The notes under the pieces were generated by a model. That model saw nothing but the letters and a program-made list of their open reading frames with translations, was not told the DNA's origin and made no database searches. From Chromatiales bacterium (lineage in GTDB: Bacteria > Pseudomonadota > Gammaproteobacteria > Thiohalomonadales > Thiohalomonadaceae), in contig QKFD01000112.1 of the NCBI GenBank assembly GCA_003251535.1, forward strand, positions 1 through 37,432: a stretch of DNA of 37,432 nt. The letters are read 5' to 3'. Position 1 is the stretch's first letter. Every line of letters begins with the position of its first letter. Both the position numbers and the translations under genes were made by a program. Positions 1 through 7,583 of the stretch are shown one piece after another.

Positions 1-51
1 CCCCCCAACGCAACAAGGCCCGCCAATGGCGGGCCTTGTTGCGTTGGGGGG
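1..51. terminator. Perfect 24-bp hairpin, probable terminator
   Basis: Bases 1-24 and 28-51 are exact reverse complements, separated by the 3-base loop AAT. The stem is very GC-rich at its base (six C paired with six G). It lies 35 bp downstream of the stop of the minus-strand TauE/SafE gene, so it most likely ends that transcript and any convergent transcript entering from outside the window. There is no clear T-run, and the structure may extend past the window edge. Confidence 0.65.
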
Positions 52-85
52 GCAGCACACCCCACCCCGCTTTACTCAGCAAGGG

Positions 86-766
86 TTAGATAAACGAGCG
101 GGCCAGCTGCAGCAGACCAAAGGCGATCACCAGCGCTCCGGCAGCATGACGCACCACCGCCCGGCGTAGGAAGTGGCCCAGGCGGGCGGCAAACATCCCC
201 ATGGCAAACAAGTTGGGCAGAGTGCCAAGCCCAAACGAGAGTAGTAGTAGCGCCCCTTCCAATGGCCCAGCCGAGGTGATGGCCCAAATGAGCACCGTAT
301 AGACCAGTCCACAAGGTAGCCAGCCCCATACCAGGCCGAAAGCAAAGGCCTGACCCAGCGAGCGGACCGGCAACAGGCGCCGCCCCAACGGCTCTAGCAG
401 ACGCCATACCGGCTTACCTACCCGCTCCAGTTGCACCAGTCCGGACCACCAGCCGCCAAGGTAGAGACCCAGCACCACCATAAACAGCCCAGAGAGCATC
501 TGGAGCCCAAGGCGAAAATGGGCTTGGGCGGTCATCTGAGCCGCCACCAAACCGACACCACCCACTAACATTCCAGCGAGGGCGTAGCTCAGGAGCCGAC
601 CGCTGTTGTAGGCCAACAGATAGGGAAACAGCCGCGTTCCCTGACCCCTCACGGGCTCAGGCAGCCCAAAGCAGAGCGCCCCCACCAGCGCCCCGCACAT
701 CGCAGCACAGTGCACGCCGCCAAACAGTCCAAGGAGCAGGGCGGCGAGGTAGGAACTCTCATGCAT
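86..766 (-). CDS. TauE/SafE (UreH/DsbD-2-like) family inner membrane protein
   Basis: This 226-residue polytopic membrane protein belongs to the group annotated as sulfite exporter TauE/SafE or UreH-like transmembrane domain, which is related to the DsbD core. An N-terminal motif GGVHCAAMCG at residues 16-25 carries His19, Cys20 and Cys24. A second conserved block, GWLPCG at 148-153, holds Cys152, and GTLPN follows at 181-185. The spaced cysteines in membrane segments suggest metal or thiol-redox work; relatives often sit beside cbb3 oxidase maturation genes (ccoGHIS), but none is visible here. The start ATG at 766 places the first membrane helix at about residues 7-30. It is divergent from the AmpG-like gene. 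The family call is fairly safe; the substrate is unknown. Confidence 0.8.
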   Translation of the reverse strand: MHESSYLAALLLGLFGGVHCAAMCGALVGALCFGLPEPVRGQGTRLFPYLLAYNSGRLLSYALAGMLVGGVGLVAAQMTAQAHFRLGLQMLSGLFMVVLGLYLGGWWSGLVQLERVGKPVWRLLEPLGRRLLPVRSLGQAFAFGLVWGWLPCGLVYTVLIWAITSAGPLEGALLLLSFGLGTLPNLFAMGMFAARLGHFLRRAVVRHAAGALVIAFGLLQLARSFI

Positions 767-805
767 AGGGAAAAGGCCTGGGCGCGGAACAGCGTGCGAT
801 TATAG

Positions 806-828
806 AGCCCCTGGTGGCCTGAGGGGCT
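806..828 (+). promoter_or_regulatory. Hairpin covering the ribosome binding site of the AmpG-like gene
   Basis: AGCCCCT at 806-812 pairs with AGGGGCT at 822-828 across a 9-base loop. The right arm contains the GAGGGG stretch (821-826) that is the only good Shine-Dalgarno sequence for the ATG at 832. If the transcript includes both arms, ribosome access would be reduced. Seen in sequence; a regulatory role is inferred. Confidence 0.35.
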
Positions 829-831
829 ATC

Positions 832-2355
832 ATGCCCCCTCTTCTGCCACTGCCCCCGCCTGCCATGTCCCCCGAGAGCCGCCCACCAATATTGCAATCC
901 AAGCTGTTCTGGGTGGGGATCCTCTACTTCGCCCAGGGCTTCCCCATGGGTATGTTCTATGACGTATTTCCCGTCTATTTCCGGCAGCAGGGGGTGAATC
1001 TCTCCGAGATAGGCTTTCTCAGCCTGCTCGGTCTGGCGTGGACACTCAAATTCCTCTGGGCACCGGCCATCGATCACTTCCGTCACCATCGGCGCTGGAT
1101 GGCAGCAGCGGATCTAGGCATGGGTTTAGTGGCCCTGAGTCTTGCTATCCATGCCGACTTTGGGCCGTGGGTGTGGGTCACCGTGGCACTGTTTACCCTG
1201 CTCTCTGCCACCAATGATATTGCTACCGATGGTTACACCATCGAGCGATTGGAGCGGCAAGAGTTGGGGCTCGCCAATGGCCTACGGATTGGCCTATATC
1301 GGGTCGGTATGTTGGCGGCAGGCGCGGTGTTAATGCTCAGCGACTGGCTCGGCTGGGCGGGCTCCTACGCCAGCGCCGCGGCCCTCTCTTGTCTACTCGC
1401 CTTGGTGGTACTGCAAGCCCCCCGCGAGCAGCCAGCGCCGTCAAACACCGACTCAGCAACCAACTCGGCGATCAGAGAGGAGCTGGCGGATCTACTCCGT
1501 CGCCCTCTAGCACTGGCGGCCATTATCGGCCTGTTTCTAGTGGCCGTTGCCCTCGCCGATATCTCTCTCCACTTCTCCCGCCACTATCCCAATTTCTGGC
1601 TCTATGGGATCGCCTTAGGGGCACTGCCCCCACTCCTGGTCCTGCTGCACCAACTCCCCGAGAGACCAGAGCAGCATCACCAGAGAGCCGCCGTGCGCGG
1701 CCCACTATTTGGCGCGCTGTTGGAGCTGTTTGGGCGGCCGGCCATGTTACCCGTCGCGCTATTCATCCTGACCTTCAAGTTGGGCGATACGGCCATGGGC
1801 TTCATGGTCAAACCGTTCTGGGTAGATGCGGGCTTCTCGGCCAGCGAGATTGGTCTGGTCTCCGTCAACGTGGGTCTGGCGCTTTCAGTGGCTGGCGGTG
1901 TGGTTGGGGGCTGGCTCACCGACCGGCTTGGTATCTTTCACGGCCTGTGGCTATTGGGGTTGACCCAGGCGCTCTCCAATCTTGGATATGCTGCGGTGGC
2001 GTGGTGGCTGCCATTGGGAGATGGTGCGGTGCTTGGTGATCTTGAGCGTCTGGCACTCTATAGCGCCTCAGGTCTCGAATCCTTCACCGGCGGGCTTGGT
2101 ACCGGGGCCTTCCTTGCCTTCCTCATGGCCATCGTAGATAGGCGGCGAGCGGCGACCGAGTATGCGCTGCTCTCCTCCCTCTTTGCCCTCAGCCGCTCGC
2201 TCGCCGGTTGGGGAGGCGGTTTCGGTGCCGAGTCCTGGGGCTATGCCCCCTTCTTCTTGTTCACCTTCTTTCTCTCCTTTCCTGCCTATCTGTTGCTGCC
2301 TTGGGTGTATCAAATGCTGTCCCGTACAGAGAGTGGCGCCAAGGGAGGACAGTAA
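832..2355 (+). CDS. AmpG-like major facilitator permease (PAT family)
   Basis: This 507-residue transporter has about 12 hydrophobic segments. The opening block, with YFAQGFPMG followed by FLSLLGLAWTLKFLWAP, matches AmpG, the muropeptide importer of peptidoglycan recycling, as do the central FKLGDTAMGF and the later GGLGTGAFLAFLM. E. coli AmpG has 491 residues, so the length fits. AmpG brings GlcNAc-anhydroMurNAc peptides from periplasm to cytoplasm; paralogues in the same family may carry other substrates. The start at 832 has GAGGGG about 6 bases upstream; a second ATG at 865 lacks a ribosome site. Compared with E. coli AmpG the middle loop (about residues 190-290) is divergent, so the substrate is not certain. 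Confidence 0.75.
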   Translation: MPPLLPLPPPAMSPESRPPILQSKLFWVGILYFAQGFPMGMFYDVFPVYFRQQGVNLSEIGFLSLLGLAWTLKFLWAPAIDHFRHHRRWMAAADLGMGLVALSLAIHADFGPWVWVTVALFTLLSATNDIATDGYTIERLERQELGLANGLRIGLYRVGMLAAGAVLMLSDWLGWAGSYASAAALSCLLALVVLQAPREQPAPSNTDSATNSAIREELADLLRRPLALAAIIGLFLVAVALADISLHFSRHYPNFWLYGIALGALPPLLVLLHQLPERPEQHHQRAAVRGPLFGALLELFGRPAMLPVALFILTFKLGDTAMGFMVKPFWVDAGFSASEIGLVSVNVGLALSVAGGVVGGWLTDRLGIFHGLWLLGLTQALSNLGYAAVAWWLPLGDGAVLGDLERLALYSASGLESFTGGLGTGAFLAFLMAIVDRRRAATEYALLSSLFALSRSLAGWGGGFGAESWGYAPFFLFTFFLSFPAYLLLPWVYQMLSRTESGAKGGQ

Positions 2356-2781
2356 CGAAACAATTGGGTATCCTGAAGCCAAATCGCTCCCGAACACTAG
2401 GCAGAGTCGCGGCCTCTAACGTGAAGTAGAGCGCGATAGGGGGCGGCAACACACCACGATCTGGCGAGTACAGCGGCGAATACCCAGCACCAAGAGGCGA
2501 CTGGCCAAAACAGATGATCCCCTGTGTGGCGCTGAGGGTCCTGCAATCGAACTCCCGGCAGCGAAGCTTCCGATACGGCCCTACCATAAGACGGTGCTAA
2601 ACCGGTGTAGCGGGCGTAGGGGGAGATGCCAGAGGTTCCGCTAGCCCCTACCTCAGCCAGCGCCACCCATTCGGGCAGGTATGTTGAATGGGTAGCTTCA
2701 GGGGACCCACCCACAGCTGCGCTATCCCCGGCCGCTAGAGGTCGGCAGACACCCAACCATCCATCGCGTGGGAACCGCTCC
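2356..2781. other. 426-bp stretch without a recognised gene
   Basis: I find no tRNA, tmRNA, RNase P, SRP, 6S RNA or riboswitch signature here on either strand. A 7-bp hairpin (GTAGGGG at 2616-2622 with CCCCTAC at 2645-2651) lies in the middle. The minus strand stays open across much of it, but the translation matches no family I know. An in-frame upstream ATG for the cytidylate-kinase-like gene exists at 2626, inside the hairpin loop; the added 52 residues look low in conservation and rich in Pro/Ala/Ser, so I leave them out. Confidence 0.4.
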
Positions 2782-3486
2782 ATGCCACAAACAGATCCAC
2801 AAGCAGTCATCCAGGGGCTTATCCAAGCCGACCTATTCCATACAGAACAAGACAACCGGCCGCGCCCCTCCCGCCCCACCGTGACCGTCTCCCGTGATTT
2901 CGGGTCTGGGGGGCACATCATTGCCCAACGGGTGGCCGAGCGACTGGGCGTGCCTCTTTGGGATCGGGGGATCCTCGACTCCATCGCCCAATATGCCCAG
3001 GTCGCACCGGAGTTGATGGATCAACTGGACGAGAAGGTGCAGCAACGGCACGACGCCTGGCTCTATAACCTGCTCTCCGGGCAGAACGCCTTCCTCACCT
3101 CCTACCGTCGCCACTTGGTCAACGTCGTCCTCGCCTTGGCAGAGAGTGGAGCGGTGATCCTTGGACGGGGCGCCCACCTCATCCTGGCGACCCGCCCTGT
3201 GCTCAAGGTACGGGTAGTGGGCTCGCCGTATCAGTGCGCTACCCGGGTAGCCACACGGGAGGGGATCGATCCTGAGACGGCACTAGAGAAGGTGGCTGCG
3301 GTCAACCGCGAGCGCGAACACTACCTGTGGAATCTGTTCCGCCACCACATAGATGAGGCGACCACCTTCGATTTGGTGATCAACAGCGATAAGTTTGGTG
3401 ATCGCTGGGATGATATCGCCAGTCTGATTATTGATGTCTTGGCACGCACCGGACTGGCCAGCCACCACCCTGGAGCGGCCCCATGA
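2782..3486 (+). CDS. Cytidylate-kinase-like family protein
   Basis: This 234-residue protein has the cytidylate kinase-like architecture: VTVSRDFGSGGH at about 34-45 replaces a classical P-loop, then AERLGVPLWDRGIL, and VILGRGAH near 125-132, which is typical of the family. True Cmk phosphorylates CMP/dCMP; members of this divergent group have no settled substrate. The start at 2782 is chosen because the family-like sequence begins there; the upstream in-frame ATG at 2626 has its G-run directly against the codon, which is too close for a ribosome site. The stop overlaps the next gene, atpC, in an ATGA arrangement, so the two are probably translated together. The link to ATP synthase is unexplained. 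Confidence 0.75.
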   Translation: MPQTDPQAVIQGLIQADLFHTEQDNRPRPSRPTVTVSRDFGSGGHIIAQRVAERLGVPLWDRGILDSIAQYAQVAPELMDQLDEKVQQRHDAWLYNLLSGQNAFLTSYRRHLVNVVLALAESGAVILGRGAHLILATRPVLKVRVVGSPYQCATRVATREGIDPETALEKVAAVNREREHYLWNLFRHHIDEATTFDLVINSDKFGDRWDDIASLIIDVLARTGLASHHPGAAP

Positions 3487-3923
3487 GCCAGAGTCCACGC
3501 AACCCACAACTCCAGCTCACCATCGTCAGCGCCCACCAGCAGATCTTTTCCGGCCCGGTGCGGATGGTCTCGGCCCGCTCCGTGGTCGGTGACCTTGGCA
3601 TCCTGCCACGCCACACCCCCCTGCTCACACTGCTACAACCCGGAGAGGTGCGGATCCAGATGCCGGAGGGAGACGAGGAGTTCATCTACGTCTCCGGTGG
3701 CATGATGGAGGTGCAGCCCTTTGCCGTCACCATCCTGGCGGACACCGCCCTGCGCTCCGACCAGATAGACGAAGAGGCGGCCCAAGCGGCGCGGCGCAAG
3801 GCCGAAGAGACCATCCGCAACAGTATGCTCTTCTCTGACCGCGACAAGGCGCACGCCGAGCTGCTCAAGGCGGTGGCCCAACTGCAAACCTTGCAGGACG
3901 CCCGGCGACGGCGCAAAAGGTAG
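3483..3923 (+). CDS. atpC: F1Fo ATP synthase epsilon subunit, orphan copy
   Basis: This 146-residue protein is the epsilon subunit of F-type ATP synthase, the central-stalk subunit that couples and inhibits F1. The N-terminal beta-sandwich (about 8-92) contains the hallmark GDLGILPRHTPLL and FIYVSGGMMEVQP; two C-terminal helices follow (DEEAAQAARRKAEE onward), ending in a basic tail of Arg and Lys. Length is close to the E. coli subunit (139). Unusually, no other atp gene lies nearby: upstream is a cytidylate-kinase-like gene, overlapping by 4 bp, and downstream is the sulfur-globule-like gene. It may be the only atpC of the genome, moved out of the operon, or part of a second ATPase set. Family assignment is firm. 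Confidence 0.92.
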   Translation: MSQSPRNPQLQLTIVSAHQQIFSGPVRMVSARSVVGDLGILPRHTPLLTLLQPGEVRIQMPEGDEEFIYVSGGMMEVQPFAVTILADTALRSDQIDEEAAQAARRKAEETIRNSMLFSDRDKAHAELLKAVAQLQTLQDARRRRKR

Positions 3924-3950
3924 TGGCCTCGCATAAGACACCCCACGAGA

Positions 3951-3979
3951 TTGACAGCACAAGGGTCAGGGACTATTCA
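3951..3979 (+). promoter_or_regulatory. Probable sigma70 promoter of the sulfur-globule-like gene
   Basis: A perfect -35 box TTGACA at 3951-3956 is followed after 17 bases by TATTCA at 3974-3979, a weaker -10. It sits 28 bp after the atpC stop and 72 bp before the next start codon, so the small secreted protein can be expressed on its own. Confidence 0.5.
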
Positions 3980-3985
3980 ATCATC

Positions 3986-4026
3986 CGATGGATCGGAACC
4001 TCCCGTTGTTTTGCCATGATCCATCG
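3986..4026 (+). promoter_or_regulatory. Inverted repeat in the leader of the sulfur-globule-like gene
   Basis: CGATGGATC at 3986-3994 and GATCCATCG at 4018-4026 are perfect 9-bp inverted repeats around a 23-base spacer, directly after the proposed -10. They could form a stem in the 5' leader or bind a regulator. The role is inferred. Confidence 0.4.
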
Positions 4027-4050
4027 ATAATCCAACAAGGAGAGCGGACG

Positions 4051-4392
4051 ATGAGGATCAGATCATTGGTCAAGGCGGTCGCCGTGGCGACCACTCTCGG
4101 TCTTTCCGCACTGGCCAGCCAACCCGCCCAAGCGTGGTGGTGGCCGTGGAGCAATGGCTGGGGTGGTGGTCCGTGGGACTGGGGTGGCAGCCCTTATGGC
4201 TACTATCCCTATGGAGGAGGCTGGGGTAACCCCTATTGGAGTGGCTATGGTGCCCCCTACTATGGTGGCCCTTACGCCCCCTACTACGGTGGCTGGGGTC
4301 AACCTTGGGGATATGGTTACACCCCCTATTGGGGGGGCTATGCCCCGCCGCCGGCACCAACCACGGGGAGCGATAGTAGCAGTAGTCAGTAG
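4051..4392 (+). CDS. Secreted Gly/Tyr/Trp-rich protein, sulfur-globule-protein-like
   Basis: This 113-residue protein starts with a Sec signal peptide (basic MRIRSLVK, hydrophobic core, cleavage after AQA at 28). The mature 85 residues hold about 12 Trp and 15 Tyr in Gly/Pro-rich repeats such as PYYGG, GWGNPYW and PYWGGY, then a Pro and Ser-rich tail; there is no Cys. This composition, with Trp directly after the signal cleavage site, resembles the structural proteins that coat periplasmic sulfur globules in purple and colourless sulfur bacteria. An outer-surface or spore-coat-like structural protein is the alternative. AAGGAGAG about 8 bases before ATG 4051 decides the start; an in-frame ATG at 3988 lies inside the leader repeat. 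It has its own promoter and a strong terminator. The repeats, not the fold, support the call. Confidence 0.55.
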   Translation: MRIRSLVKAVAVATTLGLSALASQPAQAWWWPWSNGWGGGPWDWGGSPYGYYPYGGGWGNPYWSGYGAPYYGGPYAPYYGGWGQPWGYGYTPYWGGYAPPPAPTTGSDSSSSQ

Positions 4393-4404
4393 TCACCCCT
4401 CTGC

Positions 4405-4440
4405 AACGAAAAACCGGCGCCATGGCGCCGGTTTTTCGTT
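4405..4440. terminator. 36-bp perfect palindrome, bidirectional terminator
   Basis: The 36 bases are their own reverse complement. The core is CCGGCGCCATGGCGCCGG flanked by an A-run on the left and a T-run on the right, so each strand has a GC stem followed by U residues. It lies between the convergent sulfur-globule-like gene (ends 4392) and the thioesterase gene (ends 4459) and should stop both transcripts. Confidence 0.88.
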
Positions 4441-4458
4441 CAATGAGAGAGGCTGCGG

Positions 4459-4824
4459 CTATTGAAGCGGACGTGGAATAGGCACCTTGCTACCATCATC
4501 CGCCACGCAGACGAAGCTCACCTCCGTGGCGAAGACAATCTCCTCCTGCCCACTCTCAATATCGTCGGCATAGACCTCCACCCGGTACTGCACGGAAGAG
4601 TTGCCTAAGCGAGAGCGCTCCACCGAGAAGCGAAGGATGGCGCCATTGCGCACCGCCTTGCGGAACTCCACCCGATCCATCCCGATGGTGACAAACCGGC
4701 AGCCGGGAAACTCCAGGCTAGCGGCGATCCAGGCGTACTCATCCACCCACTTCAGCATGTTGCCGCCGAACAGATAGCTGTAGTGGTTAAGGTGCTCGGG
4801 GAGGACTAGCTTGTAGTTTTCCAT
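4459..4824 (-). CDS. Hotdog-fold acyl-CoA thioesterase
   Basis: This 121-residue single hotdog domain protein belongs to the acyl-CoA thioesterase group (YciA/ACOT-like). The active helix shows LFGGNMLKWVDEYAW at about 18-32, with Asn22 and Asp28 in the places of the usual catalytic or binding residues; the strand FVTIGMDRVEF and the later SVERSRLGNSSVQ are typical of the fold. It would hydrolyse acyl-CoA thioesters in the cytoplasm; chain-length preference cannot be read from sequence. It lies 35 bp downstream of hemE on the same strand and probably shares its transcript, ending at the palindromic terminator. The functional link to haem synthesis is not obvious. Confidence 0.82.
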   Translation of the reverse strand: MENYKLVLPEHLNHYSYLFGGNMLKWVDEYAWIAASLEFPGCRFVTIGMDRVEFRKAVRNGAILRFSVERSRLGNSSVQYRVEVYADDIESGQEEIVFATEVSFVCVADDGSKVPIPRPLQ

Positions 4825-4859
4825 TGGCGCGACGCCCCCAGGAGGCCGTTAGCCCCTAT

Positions 4860-5933
4860 TCAGAACTCACCCGCGTGGTAACTGGCACTCAACTCATGCA
4901 CCGCATCGATGAAGACCCGGGCGCGCTCAGGATCCACCCCTTGGTGAATACCATGCCCCAGGTTAAACACGTGACCGTTACCATGGCCAAAGCTGGCGAG
5001 GATCTCCGCCACTTCGGCCCGAATGCGCTCTGGCGGTGCATAAAGTACGCTGGGATCCATATTGCCCTGGAGGGCCACCCTCTCCCCCACTCGACGCCGC
5101 GCCTCTCCTAGATCAGTAGTCCAGTCGAGCCCCAGGGCATCGCAGCCCGTGGCGGCCATCGCCTCCAACCACTGCCCACCCCCCTTAGTGAAGAGGATGA
5201 TAGGGACCCGTCGCCCCTCTGCCTCCCGCGTCACGCCAGCCACAATCTGCTGCATGTAGTCGAGGGAGAACGCCTTGTAGTCCCGTGGCGTCAGCACTCC
5301 ACCCCAGGTATCAAACACCATCACCGCCTGGGCACCAGCGGCAATCTGGGCATTGAGATAGAGGGTGACCGACCTCGCCAGCTTATCTAACAGCTGGTGC
5401 ATTAGATCGGGACGAGAGAAGAGCATCCCCTTGACCTTGGAGAACTCCTTGGTGCTTCCCCCCTCTACCATGTAGGTCGCCAAGGTCCAGGGGCTACCAG
5501 AGAAGCCGATGAGCGGTACCCGACCAGCCAGGGCACCGCGAATGGTGCGCACCGCATCCATCACGTAGCGCAGCTCATCCTCTGGATCCGGCACCGGAAG
5601 CTGGAGTACGTCGGCCTCTGACTGCACCGGAGACTTGAAGCGGGGGCCCTCACCCTGCTCAAAGTAGAGACCAAGCCCCATGGCATCGGGGATGGTGAGG
5701 ATATCGGAGAAGAGGATGGCGGCATCTAACGGGAAGCGCTCCAACGGCTGGAGGGTCACCTCACAAGCCAGCTCTGGATTCTTACAGAGGCTCATGAAGT
5801 CACCTGCCCGTCCCCTAGTCGCCCGATACTCCGGTAGATAGCGCCCAGCCTGACGCATCATCCAGACGGGCGTGACATCGACGGGCTGCCGCAGCAGGGC
5901 ACGGAGGAATCTATCGTTCTTGAGATCGGCCAT
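4860..5933 (-). CDS. hemE: Uroporphyrinogen decarboxylase
   Basis: HemE removes the four acetate carboxyl groups of uroporphyrinogen III to give coproporphyrinogen III, a cytoplasmic step of haem and bacteriochlorophyll synthesis. The 357-residue product matches the family length (E. coli 354). Diagnostic motifs are [11 protein letters not shown] at 27-37, [12 protein letters not shown] at 75-86 with the catalytic Asp77, [13 protein letters not shown] in the middle, and [13 protein letters not shown] near the end with the conserved His327. The start at 5933 (MADLKND) is chosen because the family begins there; the frame is open for 33 more codons upstream with no family-like residues. It follows gltD after a 228-bp gap that contains hairpins, so it may have its own promoter. 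Confidence 0.97.
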   Translation of the reverse strand: MADLKNDRFLRALLRQPVDVTPVWMMRQAGRYLPEYRATRGRAGDFMSLCKNPELACEVTLQPLERFPLDAAILFSDILTIPDAMGLGLYFEQGEGPRFKSPVQSEADVLQLPVPDPEDELRYVMDAVRTIRGALAGRVPLIGFSGSPWTLATYMVEGGSTKEFSKVKGMLFSRPDLMHQLLDKLARSVTLYLNAQIAAGAQAVMVFDTWGGVLTPRDYKAFSLDYMQQIVAGVTREAEGRRVPIILFTKGGGQWLEAMAATGCDALGLDWTTDLGEARRRVGERVALQGNMDPSVLYAPPERIRAEVAEILASFGHGNGHVFNLGHGIHQGVDPERARVFIDAVHELSASYHAGEF

Positions 5934-5977
5934 GGGGACACTCAACCGCAGGGCGCACAGGGCGCAGACAGGGATAG

Positions 5978-6016
5978 CGGCAGGCCCAACGGGGGGATTC
6001 CCCATTGGGCCTGCCG
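5978..6016 (-). terminator. 12-bp stem hairpin between gltD and hemE
   Basis: CGGCAGGCCCAA at 5978-5989 pairs exactly with TTGGGCCTGCCG at 6005-6016; the loop itself holds a G-run and C-run that can pair. It lies downstream of gltD and 45 bp upstream of the hemE start. It could terminate or attenuate read-through; no strong T-run follows on the minus strand. Confidence 0.5.
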
Positions 6017-6124
6017 GCGTGAAGCGTACCAACGTCGCTTGGGACGGGTAGCGGCGGCAATCTTTAGGAGACTAAAGGCGCCGCGATAGCTAGCAGGGTG
6101 GCGAAGTGACCCTACCGAGGCGGC

Positions 6125-6154
6125 CCCCAGATGGGCACTTAGCGGCCTCTGGGG
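6125..6154 (-). terminator. Hairpin just after gltD
   Basis: CCCCAGA at 6125-6131 pairs with TCTGGGG at 6148-6154; an alternative pairing of GAGGC (6118-6122) with GCCTC (6145-6149) overlaps it. It begins 7 bp beyond the gltD stop. There is no clear U-run, so it is a weak terminator candidate. Confidence 0.35.
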
Positions 6155-6161
6155 AACCCAC

Positions 6162-7583
<1,422 letters not shown>

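Noticed and set aside
2397-2984. 195-codon minus-strand frame over the gap and the start of the kinase-like gene
   Set aside because: Half of it is antisense to a recognised coding region and the other half matches no family that I know. Kept only as part of the unexplained stretch.
4063-4465. Repeat-rich open frames in other phases of the sulfur-globule-like gene
   Set aside because: They arise from its repetitive sequence; only the 4051 frame has a ribosome site and a signal peptide.
5934-6032. Thirty-three extra N-terminal residues of HemE
   Set aside because: The extension covers a terminator-like hairpin and does not look like HemE, whose family sequence starts at MADLKND.
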